A model generated the notes under the pieces. That model ran no database searches and was not told where the DNA came from. It saw only the letters and a program-made list of their open reading frames with translations. Positions 26,779-35,142 of a DNA stretch of 64,000 nt are shown here, piece after piece. Every line of letters begins with the position of its first letter. Position 1 is the first letter of the stretch. Source of the DNA: Sediminicola sp035798135 (lineage in GTDB: Bacteria; Bacteroidota; Bacteroidia; Flavobacteriales; Flavobacteriaceae). Location: assembly GCA_035798135.1 (NCBI GenBank), contig JAPFBR010000003.1, positions 372,001-436,000 of the forward strand. Direction: 5' to 3'. Both the position numbers and the translations under genes were made by a program.

Positions 26779-26967
26779 ATGTTCAGTAACGGACAATTAA
26801 TCTTTGCCGCTTTTTTTGTGATTGTTTTTATTGGGGTCATCATATTTTCATATAAAAAAGATAGGCAATTACATATTAAAAATTACAAAGGGGTCAAGTG
26901 GATTGGCATTACCTTTATAACCTTCATAATAATTCTATTTATTCTTAAGTATTTGCTTAAAAATTAA
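26779..26967 (+). CDS. Small two-helix membrane protein
   Basis: A 62-residue protein with two hydrophobic segments (about 6-25, LIFAAFFVIVFIGVIIFSY, and 39-59, WIGITFITFIIILFILKYL) joined by a basic loop KKDRQLHIKNYKG. The basic loop predicts both termini outside. Similar small proteins occur in flavobacteria, but I know of no function. It has its own promoter box. Confidence 0.7.
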   Translation: MFSNGQLIFAAFFVIVFIGVIIFSYKKDRQLHIKNYKGVKWIGITFITFIIILFILKYLLKN

Positions 26968-27047
26968 CGTTTTAACTGCCTAAACCACAAAAATTAACAC
27001 CTACACAACATAAAGTCCAAATGCAACGTATAATATAAGAAAAGACG

Positions 27048-27055
27048 TACTTTTG
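27048..27055 (+). promoter_or_regulatory. -7 box for the small-peptide/crcB operon
   Basis: TACTTTTG lies 27 bp before the ATG at 27083. The longer frame start at the TTG at 27053 would lie inside this box and is therefore rejected. Confidence 0.55.
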
Positions 27056-27082
27056 CGTTATACTGCTAAACTAATTGGACAA

Positions 27083-27262
27083 ATGGTCACATTTTTTAAC
27101 ATTCTCATAACATTGGTCGCAATAAATGCTATCCTTTTAATTTTTAGCGTGAACCGCTCCAACAAGAAGAATACAGTTTCCGCAGATACTAAATTAGATG
27201 GCTCCGCCACCAAGATCTATCCCATGGATTTAAGTTCTTCCAATTACAAAAAAGCCATTTAG
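27083..27262 (+). CDS. Small membrane peptide, copy 3, with polar C-terminal extension
   Basis: A 59-residue member of the small-peptide family. The first 26 residues (MVTFFNILITLVAINAILLI then FSVNRS) align without gaps with the two 30-residue peptides at 11.7 kb. A polar tail of about 30 residues follows, ending YPMDLSSSNYKKAI. It stops 17 bp before crcB on the same strand, so the two should be co-transcribed. The N-terminal ten residues of the longer frame (from a TTG) are not conserved in the family. Confidence 0.72.
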   Translation: MVTFFNILITLVAINAILLIFSVNRSNKKNTVSADTKLDGSATKIYPMDLSSSNYKKAI

Positions 27263-27279
27263 TTTTATACTTTTAGGGT

Positions 27280-27651
27280 ATGAAACAAATGCTGCTTGTT
27301 TTTTTGGGAGGTGGATTGGGTAGCATGTTGCGCTTTCTGATCTCCAAAACCTACAACCCACATTTCACCAACTTCTATTTAGGTACTTTTTTGGCCAACA
27401 GCATTGGATGCCTGCTCATTGGATTCCTATTAGGCCTTTCTGCCAAGCAAAATTTACTTTCGCAAAACCAAACCTTATTATTGGCTACCGGGTTTTGTGG
27501 TGGCTTCACCACCTTTTCCTCATTTGCATTTGAAAACTATTCATTTCTTAAGGCAGGGGAACTTCTTAACTTTTCACTTTATACCTTATCCAGTATTATT
27601 CTTGGGGTCATTGCTGTGGCCGCCGGCCTCTGGATTTCCAAATGGGTATAA
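27280..27651 (+). CDS. crcB: Fluoride channel CrcB/Fluc
   Basis: A 123-residue four-helix fluoride-specific channel acting as an antiparallel dimer. The family motifs are present: GGGLGSMLRFLIS at the N-terminus, LGTFLANSIGCLLIGFLLG, and the break-helix/Phe-box segment GFCGGFTTFSSFAFE. The length is standard. No fluoride riboswitch (crcB motif RNA) is visible upstream, where the small-peptide gene lies. It protects the cell from fluoride. Confidence 0.93.
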   Translation: MKQMLLVFLGGGLGSMLRFLISKTYNPHFTNFYLGTFLANSIGCLLIGFLLGLSAKQNLLSQNQTLLLATGFCGGFTTFSSFAFENYSFLKAGELLNFSLYTLSSIILGVIAVAAGLWISKWV

Positions 27652-27909
27652 ATTAGAGGCTATGGGCTTCTAATTTATGAATGTTCAAAATCTACTATAA
27701 CACAACATTCATTAAGCAATTCGCAACATTTTATCTAAAAGCATCCATTTACATCACCCTTTTCTGATTGGCACTACCAATTAACCATTGAATATTCAAT
27801 TTTATTCTTCATAAACATAATACCCATAATTTTTATGGGTATAAATTATTATAAGTATAAAAATGAAACAACATACCCTATTTTTTAGGGGGTGTTAATA
27901 TTTTTAACA

Positions 27910-27917
27910 TACTTTTG
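27910..27917 (+). promoter_or_regulatory. -7 box of the glnK-amtB promoter
   Basis: TACTTTTG lies 22 bp before the glnK ATG at 27940. The longer frame start at 27892 lies upstream of this box. Confidence 0.55.
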
Positions 27918-27939
27918 GCCCATAATTAATAAATCAATT

Positions 27940-28278
27940 ATGAAAAAAGTAGAGGCAATTATTAGAAAGTCAAAATTTGACGACGTAAAAAAGGCACTTC
28001 ATAAAATCGAGGTGAACTTCTTCAGCTACTGGGATGTAACTGGAGTAGGGAATGAAAAGCAGGGCCATGTTTATCGAGGTATTTCCTACAGCACATCAGA
28101 TATCCAAAGAAGGTATCTGGTTATTGTAGTTTCCGATGATTTCTTGGACAAAACCGTTAGCACCATTTTAGAGACAGCCAGTACCGGAAACGTAGGCGAT
28201 GGAAAAATATTTGTTTCCGATGTCATAGATGCTTATCGCATTAGGACAAAGGAAAACGGACACGCAGGTATCAACTAA
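27940..28278 (+). CDS. glnK: PII nitrogen regulatory protein
   Basis: A 112-residue PII trimer protein that senses ATP/ADP and 2-oxoglutarate and plugs the ammonium channel. It has MKKVEAIIRKSKFDDVKKAL at the start, a T-loop around GNEKQGHVYRGISY (with the Tyr matching the uridylylation Tyr51 of E. coli) and the B-loop TGNVGDGKIFV, plus IRTKENG. The T-loop appears about one residue shorter than in E. coli GlnB. The start at 27940 is chosen by family length and by the promoter box. It is followed 30 bp later by amtB. Confidence 0.92.
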   Translation: MKKVEAIIRKSKFDDVKKALHKIEVNFFSYWDVTGVGNEKQGHVYRGISYSTSDIQRRYLVIVVSDDFLDKTVSTILETASTGNVGDGKIFVSDVIDAYRIRTKENGHAGIN

Positions 28279-28308
28279 CTCAAGTAAAATTAATTAAACA
28301 TTACAAAA

Positions 28309-29553
28309 ATGGAAGCAGGATTATTTACAGCCAATAATGTTTGGATGATGATTTGTACAGGACTTGTATTCTTCATGCACCTAGGATTCTCCCTTTTGGA
28401 GATAGGACTGACCAGACAAAAAAATACGATCAATATATTATTTAAAAATGTTTTTATCATTTGCGTAGGACTCCTTTTATACTATATAGGCGGGTTTAAC
28501 CTTATGTATCCAGGGGATTTCAATGGGTATTTTGGATTTGCAGGATTCGGATTGGATCCAGGAGAAATGGGCATGACCGCTGAATACGCGAGTGGCGGGT
28601 ACACCTATTGGACCGATTTTCTATTTCAGGCCATGTTTGCCGCTACAGCTGCGACCATAGTTTCTGGAGCAGTTGCTGAACGTATAAAAATAGGTCCGTT
28701 CATGATTTTCACGATTATCTATGTTGGCCTTGTCTACCCAATTGTTGGGTCATGGCAATGGGGTGGTGGATTCTTATCTACCCTTGGTGGTGATGAAGGA
28801 GGATTCCATGATTTTGCAGGATCTACATTAGTACATTCCGTAGGTGGATGGGCAGCCCTTATCGCTGTCTACCTTTTAGGTCCGCGTATTGGAAAATTTG
28901 GAGAAGATGGAAAACCAAACGCTATCCCAGGACACAACATACCTTTTGCAGCAGCGGGAGTATTGATCCTTTGGTTGGGATGGTTCGGATTTAACGGTGG
29001 ATCTGTCCTTTCTGCAGACCCAGCTGGCACTTCATTGGTATTGGTTACCACTAGTTTGGCAGCAGCAGCAGGCGGAGTGGGAGCATTTATTTTTTCTTCA
29101 ATCCTATATAAAAATTATGACCTTACCATGTTCTTAAATGGTATCCTAGGTGGCTTGGTAGGTATTACTGCAGGCGCAGATTTAATGTCTCCTTTTGAGT
29201 CCATCATGATAGGTGGTCTGGCCGGAGTTATCATTGTACTTGGCGTAGCCCTTATCGATAAAATTAAATTGGATGATCCTGTAGGAGCCATTGCAGTTCA
29301 CTTGATATGTGGAATATGGGGCACCTTGGCCGTGGGTATTTTTGGTGCAAAGGCTGGGGGAGATCAATTCCTTTATCAATTAGCAGGAGTTGGAGCAGCA
29401 GCTATTTTTTGTTCGCTGTCAGCATTCATCATCCTTTTTACCCTAAAGAAAACCATTGGGATACGAGTTTCCAAGGAAGAAGAGATCGAAGGATTGGATC
29501 TTCACGAACACGGAATGGATGCCTATCCAGATTTTAGATTGAACCAACATTAA
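28309..29553 (+). CDS. amtB: Ammonium transporter AmtB
   Basis: A 414-residue ammonium channel with about eleven membrane helices. Conserved family segments include FFMHLGFSLLEIGLTRQKN, DFLFQAMFAATAATIVSGAVAER (in part), the twin-His pore helix DFAGSTLVHSVGGWAALIAV and the later HLICGIWGTLAVGIFG. It is paired with PII as in most bacteria. A downstream hairpin at 29573-29600 separates it from the porin gene. Confidence 0.95.
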   Translation: MEAGLFTANNVWMMICTGLVFFMHLGFSLLEIGLTRQKNTINILFKNVFIICVGLLLYYIGGFNLMYPGDFNGYFGFAGFGLDPGEMGMTAEYASGGYTYWTDFLFQAMFAATAATIVSGAVAERIKIGPFMIFTIIYVGLVYPIVGSWQWGGGFLSTLGGDEGGFHDFAGSTLVHSVGGWAALIAVYLLGPRIGKFGEDGKPNAIPGHNIPFAAAGVLILWLGWFGFNGGSVLSADPAGTSLVLVTTSLAAAAGGVGAFIFSSILYKNYDLTMFLNGILGGLVGITAGADLMSPFESIMIGGLAGVIIVLGVALIDKIKLDDPVGAIAVHLICGIWGTLAVGIFGAKAGGDQFLYQLAGVGAAAIFCSLSAFIILFTLKKTIGIRVSKEEEIEGLDLHEHGMDAYPDFRLNQH

Positions 29554-29572
29554 TTAGTATTCACAAAATAAA

Positions 29573-29600
29573 AACGGAGCGTTTTGCAGAACGCTCCGTT
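29573..29600 (+). terminator. Hairpin between amtB and the porin gene
   Basis: AACGGAGCGTT and AACGCTCCGTT form an 11-bp perfect stem. The T run after it is short, so it may only partly terminate, or may mark an RNA processing site. Confidence 0.6.
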
Positions 29601-29643
29601 ATATAACCATTTCACAAAAAATTTCACGAACAATAATAAAACG

Positions 29644-29660
29644 TCCCTTTTGAAAAGGGA
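29644..29660 (+). promoter_or_regulatory. Short hairpin in the porin 5' leader
   Basis: TCCCTTTT and AAAAGGGA flank a single G 18 bp before the porin ATG. The stem could affect translation or mRNA stability. Confidence 0.35.
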
Positions 29661-29678
29661 TCATAAAACCATTGAAAT

Positions 29679-30725
29679 ATGAAAACGATTATCCATACAA
29701 ATTACGTAAAAAAATTACTTCTTTTCACTATAGCTCTATTGACTACTGGTCTTTTTGCCCAGGAGGAAGAAGCTGAAACAACACCTAAATTTTCATTGAG
29801 CGGTTCCGTTGATGCTTACTACCGTGCTAACCTTAGCGCCCCAAATGATGAAGACGCCATAGCACCGGGATCCTCTTTTGCCAATCTACCAGGATTTGCA
29901 TTGGGTATGGCAAATATTATTGCAACCTATGAAGGGGAAGATGTTGGTTTTGTGGCCGACCTTGTTTTTGGTCCACGTGGGACGGATGCTATTTTCGCCT
30001 CACCTATGTATTCCGCCACTGGAAACATTGTAAACCAGTTGTATGTTTACTGGAATGTTAGTGACAATGTAAAATTGACCTTTGGAAACTTCAATACCTT
30101 TTTAGGGTACGAGGTTATTTCACCGGTAGCCAACTTTAACTACAGTACGTCCTACCTATTCTCTTATGGCCCATTTTCCCATACAGGTCTAAAGGCTGAT
30201 TTTGATCTTGGAAACGAATGGTCTGCTATGGTCGCGGTAATGAACCCAACGGATCTAACCGAGTTTAATCCAACTGGAAACTACGCTTTTGGAGCACAAT
30301 TGGGCTACAGTGGCCAGTATTTAAACTTTATCACCGATGATGGAGCTTACGAAATTGACTTTACTGGTGGTTTTGATGTTTCCGATGAGTTTTTCTTGGG
30401 AATAAATGCGGCATACTTTGACAATGACGGAGTAGGATTTGCAGGAGCAGCTTTGTATCCACAATACGCTACATCTGATACTTTTACCATTGGATTGAGA
30501 GGAGAATATTTCACGGAAACGGGAGATTTTGGCGCCATCGGAACAGGGGTTGAAGATTCCAGCGTATTTGCCGTTACCTTAACGGGAAGTGCTACTATTG
30601 GCAATTTAATGATTAAACCAGAATTGCGATTGGACAGTGCTTCTGATGATGCCTTTATTGACAATGACCTTACCCCAACAAAGAGTCTATCCTCATTTGT
30701 TTTGGCGGCCGTCTATTCATTCTAA
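29679..30725 (+). CDS. Outer-membrane beta-barrel porin linked to AmtB
   Basis: A 348-residue exported protein. A signal peptide ends near LLTTGLFAQ, and the mature part opens with FSLSGSVDAYYRANLS, typical of the OmpL/putative beta-barrel porin-2 family of Bacteroidota. Alternating amphipathic strands, many Gly/Asn/Asp turns and the final AAVYSF (C-terminal aromatic) support an outer-membrane barrel. It lies 125 bp after amtB, so it may help ammonium or other nitrogen compounds across the outer membrane. That role is inference from gene order. Confidence 0.82.
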   Translation: MKTIIHTNYVKKLLLFTIALLTTGLFAQEEEAETTPKFSLSGSVDAYYRANLSAPNDEDAIAPGSSFANLPGFALGMANIIATYEGEDVGFVADLVFGPRGTDAIFASPMYSATGNIVNQLYVYWNVSDNVKLTFGNFNTFLGYEVISPVANFNYSTSYLFSYGPFSHTGLKADFDLGNEWSAMVAVMNPTDLTEFNPTGNYAFGAQLGYSGQYLNFITDDGAYEIDFTGGFDVSDEFFLGINAAYFDNDGVGFAGAALYPQYATSDTFTIGLRGEYFTETGDFGAIGTGVEDSSVFAVTLTGSATIGNLMIKPELRLDSASDDAFIDNDLTPTKSLSSFVLAAVYSF

Positions 30726-30752
30726 TCATAAGTAGTTTAGATTATATTTCTT

Positions 30753-30788
30753 AAAAAATCCTAGCAGTGTTGCTAGGATTTTTTTTTA
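30753..30788. terminator. Bidirectional intrinsic terminator
   Basis: AATCCTAGCA and TGCTAGGATT form a stem with a 4-nt loop, flanked by A6 and T8, between the convergent porin and DUF1684 genes. Confidence 0.87.
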
Positions 30789-31433
30789 TTTGCCAGTCGG
30801 TTCAAATGCCTTTACCCCTGCCTTAACCTTTAAAGGCAAGGAATTGATAGTTGGGACAATTGGGCAAGAATATTTTTTATTATACGCACAATAGGGATTA
30901 TATGCCTGATTAAAATCTATGATCATACTATCTCCTTCGGGGATACTCAAGTCAATATAACGTCCTCCAGTATAGGTTTCCGCTCCGTTGGTCTCATCTA
31001 AAAAAGGAAGGAACAAATAATCTTTATATTTTTCTTCCAACATCAGTTCTTGGTTCTGATAGACTTCCAATTCATATTTTTTACCTTTTAAGGAAAAATA
31101 TGCCACCCCAAAAGTGACCTCTTTCGATTTCCTATCCGTAGTGGTTGGCATCATAAAAGGCACAGCTTCAGGGGTTCGTACAAATTTAGCCACGACCCTA
31201 AAGGTTGTGTCAGGTTGAAAAAATGTTAATCCCTCGAAATCTTTACGATATCTATCGGGAAGGGGTGAGGACTCAGGGTCTTTGAATTCTTGATTCATTT
31301 TTACCTGAAATTCCAATATTTCACTTAGTGCAGTTGAATCATTTAATTGGAGAACACTCTTGGACTCTGAATGATATTTTTTTTCTTTACATCCCATGGC
31401 CAGCAAAAGCAGTATCACATAAAAATATCTCAT
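30786..31433 (-). CDS. DUF1684 lipoprotein
   Basis: A 215-residue lipoprotein: a short signal and lipobox (LLLAMGC, Cys15) precede the DUF1684 domain. Family segments are FEGLTFFQPDTTFRV, PFMMPTTTDRKSKEV, TYTGGRYIDL and the C-terminal DFNQAYNPYCAYNKKYSCPI. The last motif has two conserved cysteines. The function is unknown. Its promoter box (TATTTTTG, minus, 31461-31468) is divergent from the MFS leader promoter. Confidence 0.88.
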   Translation of the reverse strand: MRYFYVILLLLAMGCKEKKYHSESKSVLQLNDSTALSEILEFQVKMNQEFKDPESSPLPDRYRKDFEGLTFFQPDTTFRVVAKFVRTPEAVPFMMPTTTDRKSKEVTFGVAYFSLKGKKYELEVYQNQELMLEEKYKDYLFLPFLDETNGAETYTGGRYIDLSIPEGDSMIIDFNQAYNPYCAYNKKYSCPIVPTINSLPLKVKAGVKAFEPTGK

Positions 31434-31460
31434 AATTATTATTTCCTATCGTTGGTTATA

Positions 31461-31468
31461 CAAAAATA
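31461..31468 (-). promoter_or_regulatory. -7 box of DUF1684 gene promoter
   Basis: The minus strand reads TATTTTTG 28 bp before the start codon. Confidence 0.45.
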
Positions 31469-31488
31469 CAACATACCATATTTTTATC

Positions 31489-31496
31489 TAGCTTTG
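31489..31496 (+). promoter_or_regulatory. -7 box of the MFS leader
   Basis: TAGCTTTG lies 162 bp before the MFS ATG. It implies a leader RNA of about 150 nt that contains the terminator-like hairpin at 31613-31640. Confidence 0.45.
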
Positions 31497-31612
31497 TTGT
31501 CCATAAGTAAGAAATGTATAATTAATCACGTTTAATTACCCTACCATAATTTTTTCGATGATTAATACATGTCATTTTTAATACAAGCAGTGGTGAAATT
31601 TTTGGATTAGGG

Positions 31613-31640
31613 AGTCTGACATTTAAGTCGGGCTTTTTTT
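31613..31640 (+). terminator. Terminator-like hairpin in the MFS leader
   Basis: AGTCTGAC pairs with GTCGGGCT (8 bp, two G-U pairs) across a 6-nt loop and is followed by T7. It lies 18 bp before the ATG at 31658, so it could act as an attenuator or end a small RNA. Confidence 0.55.
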
Positions 31641-31657
31641 ATGTCGAGAATACAACA

Positions 31658-32869
31658 ATGAAAAAAATATACCTGAGCTATATAGACTCCTTCAAAGGCC
31701 TATCAAAGGAAGTTTGGTGGTTGGCCTTGATCACACTGATCAATAGGGCTGGTACCATGGTGATCCCTTTTCTATCCCTTTACCTTACTCAAAATTTGGG
31801 ATTTGCCTTGGAAAATGTAGGAACCATTATGACTTGTTTTGGCCTGGGCTCATTGATTGGGTCTTGGATTGGAGGCAAGCTCACAGATATTATAGGATAT
31901 TACAAGGTCATGTTGACCAGTCTTCTATTATCCGGGGTTTTGTTTATATCCATGCAATTTTTAGAAAGTTTTTATGCCATTTGTGCGGGGATATTTGTTT
32001 TGATGATCGTCGCTGATGCCTTTAGGCCTGCTGCCTTTGTCGCCCTTATCGCCTATAGTAGACCTGAGAACAACACAAGGTCTGTCACCTTGATACGCCT
32101 GGCAATAAACTTGGGGTTTTCTGCTGGGCCAGCTTTGGGAGGAATTATTATCACCTCCATAGGTTACGCTGGACTTTTTTGGGTAGATGGCGCAACTTGT
32201 ATTGCTGCAGGTCTATTATTGCTATATATTTTAAACCCCAAAAAGGCAAAGGTGATGGACAGCCAAAAAAATCCGAATCCCATTTCTGCCTATAAAGACC
32301 CGGTATACTGGATTTTTATTCTTGCCATGATACTATTCGGCTTCGCTTTTGTACAATATTTTTCCACAGTCCCCATCTATTACAGCAAGACCTATGCACT
32401 GAGCGAATTACAAATAGGACTCATATTGGCCTTGAATGGATTACTGATTTTTGCATTGGAAATGCCCCTAATAAAGTATATGGACGGCAAGCCATGGTCC
32501 AAAATCTCTAATATGATAGGAGGCTTTATATTAGTGGGATTGAGCTTTTTGGCGTTAAATCTCTTCTCATGGATCGGCATTCTAATAATTGGTATGTTAC
32601 TCTTGACCTTGGGGGAAATGATCGCCTTTCCTTTTTCCAATGCTTTTGCCATGGAACGCTCAAAGAAAGGCAATCAAGGAGAATATATGGCTCTATACAG
32701 TATAGCTTTTTCCATTTCACATGTTTTTGCCCATAATTATGGGATGCGCTCCATATCAAATTACGGATTTGATTTTACTTGGTACGCTATAGTCTTGATC
32801 TGTGTACTTGGTATTTTATTACTTTTACTTTTGAAAAAACACACTAACACCTACCAAAAAAATGAATAA
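31658..32869 (+). CDS. Major facilitator superfamily transporter
   Basis: A 403-residue MFS protein with about twelve membrane helices. The first loop signature appears as GSLIGSWIGGKLTDIIGYYK (motif A), with the TLIRLAINLGFSAGPALGG segment (motif C-like, GPALGG) in the fifth helix, as in antiporter-type drug exporters. The substrate is not known. Its stop overlaps the start of the DJ-1/PfpI lipoprotein by 8 bp, so the two are co-translated. Confidence 0.9.
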   Translation: MKKIYLSYIDSFKGLSKEVWWLALITLINRAGTMVIPFLSLYLTQNLGFALENVGTIMTCFGLGSLIGSWIGGKLTDIIGYYKVMLTSLLLSGVLFISMQFLESFYAICAGIFVLMIVADAFRPAAFVALIAYSRPENNTRSVTLIRLAINLGFSAGPALGGIIITSIGYAGLFWVDGATCIAAGLLLLYILNPKKAKVMDSQKNPNPISAYKDPVYWIFILAMILFGFAFVQYFSTVPIYYSKTYALSELQIGLILALNGLLIFALEMPLIKYMDGKPWSKISNMIGGFILVGLSFLALNLFSWIGILIIGMLLLTLGEMIAFPFSNAFAMERSKKGNQGEYMALYSIAFSISHVFAHNYGMRSISNYGFDFTWYAIVLICVLGILLLLLLKKHTNTYQKNE

Positions 32870-33602
32870 GACCATTAAAATTTACATCGTATCAATGGGC
32901 ATCCTATTTATGGGATGTGGCCAAAAAGAAGAATCTAAAAATATACCTAAAGTTGACAAACATGTGCCCCATATTGCGCCCAACAGGTATAACGTGGCGT
33001 TTTTAATAATGGATGGCACCTTTAATACCGAATTCACAGCTCCCTATGATATTTTTCAACACACCCAGTATAGGGAAGGAATCAAAGCGATGAATGTGTT
33101 TACGGTTGCCAATACTCTAAAACCAATAACGACATTTGAAGGCCTACGCATCTTGCCCGATTTTGATTATACCATGGACAAATTACCACAGATAGATATA
33201 TTGGTGGTCCCCAGTGCAGAGCACCATATGGATCGTGATCTAAAGGATACGACCATGATCAATTTCATTAAAATGATCGACAAAAAGGCCCAATTCATTA
33301 CCTCCCATTGCGATGGTGCTTTTGTTTTGGCAATAGCCGGTTTATTGGACCACGTCACCTCTACTACTTTTCCGAGTGATATTGAGGCCTATCGTACAAA
33401 ATTTCCAAATTTAAAGGTTCAGGATAGTGTTCTTTTTGTACACGATGGCAAATATATCACATCAGCAGGGGGAGCCAAAAGTTTTGAAGCTGCCCTCTAT
33501 TTATGTGAAGTTTTATATGGTAAGGAAATAGCCCAATCCCTTGCAAAAGGATTGGTCATTGATTGGGACATCAATAAAATTCCGCATCTTATCGTTCCTT
33601 AA
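32862..33602 (+). CDS. DJ-1/PfpI-family lipoprotein
   Basis: A 246-residue protein with an N-terminal lipobox (GILFMGC, Cys19) and a DJ-1/PfpI glutaminase-like fold. The nucleophile elbow is in FITSHCDGAFVLAIAGLLD, with Cys in the expected place, preceded by IDILVVPSAEHH. The C-terminal ITSAGGAKSFEAALYL is typical for the AraC-N-terminal-like subgroup. A membrane-anchored, extracytoplasmic DJ-1 protein is less usual than a cytosolic one. It is coupled to the MFS gene, and its 3' end overlaps the convergent gene by 14 bp. Confidence 0.85.
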   Translation: MNKTIKIYIVSMGILFMGCGQKEESKNIPKVDKHVPHIAPNRYNVAFLIMDGTFNTEFTAPYDIFQHTQYREGIKAMNVFTVANTLKPITTFEGLRILPDFDYTMDKLPQIDILVVPSAEHHMDRDLKDTTMINFIKMIDKKAQFITSHCDGAFVLAIAGLLDHVTSTTFPSDIEAYRTKFPNLKVQDSVLFVHDGKYITSAGGAKSFEAALYLCEVLYGKEIAQSLAKGLVIDWDINKIPHLIVP

Positions 33603-35001
33603 TCTCATAACGGGCATCATTCAGGTATTTTGTCACCAATTCGTTAAACTCAGGGGTTATTCTCAGCAATGCCGTATGCTCCAAATTATATAAGGTTGCT
33701 TTATCTAAAAATCCGTTTTTAAGCAATTCCTCCATATAAAAAAGTGCGGTGCCATAATCCTCTATTTTGGAGCTAATGGAGATAATTTGTAAATACGGTT
33801 CATTGGCAGTAGGCTCCGTAATAGTCTTTAACATTAAGACAAAAAGCAAAGCATCTTCATCTACCATGGTTTCCTTTTCCAAAATATCTTCAGTACCGTC
33901 AACCAAGGCATTTACATACCCATACAGGCGTTTACCCATTTGACGTTCGGCTTCATTTTGGCCTTTTTCATACTTCTTAAGTTCCTCCATTTGATATTTC
34001 CACCACCCTAAGTTATTGAAATTATAGGTAAGCACATCTTCCTCCAGATAATAGGAATAATCTTCCTTGATCAATGATTCCTTAAAAAACACATTGCTCT
34101 CGTTTCGTCTTTGGACTCTAAATAGTTTGTTCTTTTTTAACGACTTTAGTTTCTCCTTTAGATCATCTGCTTTTTTATGAACCCTATAAACGGACTGGGT
34201 TTCCTGGATCAGTTTTTCAGCCTCCAATAATTTATTGGCTGCTATCAATTCATCAATTTCAACAAGGTTGGCTTTATAAGTCTGATCTACAAATGACTCA
34301 TCCATATCAATATTTCCCTTGGCCATGGAAGCCAAGGTGAATATTTGCATGGCCTTTTGCAAATGATGCAGCTCTTGCAGTTTATTTCCATCATCCAACA
34401 AAAGCAGTTGATTGGGGAATTTCAGGCTATTTAAAATCAGTTCGTCTGCCAACATTAAAGTATAGTGGTAATCTTCTTTACTAACGATGCCTATATAGTG
34501 AAACATGTTCTTTGAACTCAATACCTCTACATTCCCCAAAGATCCGCCAAATGAGACCACTCCCTCTATATTTGGCACAAATACAGGAATGACACTTGCT
34601 AGCCTCCCACCATTCGCTATACCCCCAGTATAGATCCTTTTGGGATGTATTGAAAATAGTTGGAATGTTTTATTGATCATTCGGTTCGAAATCAATATGT
34701 TTTGGGAAATTGGCAAGGAATCATGAATGCTATTCGATGCGGCTAAAATATAACCTTCCTTCTCGGCAGCCTCTTGAAAGAAACGCACCAATTGCCTTCC
34801 CCTACCCTTTTCATCAAAAAGAAAGATCACAGGCCAATTTTTGGAAGTATCAAAACCCTTCGGAAGGTATAATGCGAACGATTCCTGAATGGAATCATTG
34901 ATTATAACAGAATCGGTCACTATCCCTTTTTTAAAGGTCAATTCTTGTGCAGTAATATTTAGGACACTACTGAGAAGCAGCAGGAAAATAATTTTTTTCA
35001 T
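33589..35001 (-). CDS. Exported alpha/beta-hydrolase-like protein lacking the nucleophile Ser
   Basis: A 470-residue protein with a signal peptide (to about residue 18). The first half resembles PHB-depolymerase-type esterases: FALYLPKGF, WPVIFLFDEKGRGR, then the elbow region YTGGIANGGRLAS at 124-136. The elbow reads G-I-A-N-G, with Ala129 where the catalytic Ser is expected, so it is probably not a hydrolase. The second half (about 215-470) is helical, with tetratricopeptide-like spacing (ANKLLEAEKLIQE and YGTALFYMEELLKNGFLD). The role is unknown. It may bind a ligand or partner. Confidence 0.75.
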   Translation of the reverse strand: MKKIIFLLLLSSVLNITAQELTFKKGIVTDSVIINDSIQESFALYLPKGFDTSKNWPVIFLFDEKGRGRQLVRFFQEAAEKEGYILAASNSIHDSLPISQNILISNRMINKTFQLFSIHPKRIYTGGIANGGRLASVIPVFVPNIEGVVSFGGSLGNVEVLSSKNMFHYIGIVSKEDYHYTLMLADELILNSLKFPNQLLLLDDGNKLQELHHLQKAMQIFTLASMAKGNIDMDESFVDQTYKANLVEIDELIAANKLLEAEKLIQETQSVYRVHKKADDLKEKLKSLKKNKLFRVQRRNESNVFFKESLIKEDYSYYLEEDVLTYNFNNLGWWKYQMEELKKYEKGQNEAERQMGKRLYGYVNALVDGTEDILEKETMVDEDALLFVLMLKTITEPTANEPYLQIISISSKIEDYGTALFYMEELLKNGFLDKATLYNLEHTALLRITPEFNELVTKYLNDARYEIKER

Positions 35002-35142
35002 ACAATAGAATTCATCAAAAATCTAGCCAAATTAATTGTTAAATACAAATTACTGAATTCCATGATACCCACAGAATATAATCACTAATTTATATTAAAA
35101 CTTCACATAGGCATGAGCCCAAAATACCCTTTCTTTTTTCCT

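Noticed and set aside
27053..27082. N-terminal extension of the small peptide from a TTG codon
   Set aside because: It lies over the promoter box, and the other two family members begin at the equivalent of 27083.
27160..27279. Fluoride riboswitch before crcB
   Set aside because: The space is filled by the small-peptide gene and no crcB-motif pseudoknot pattern was seen.
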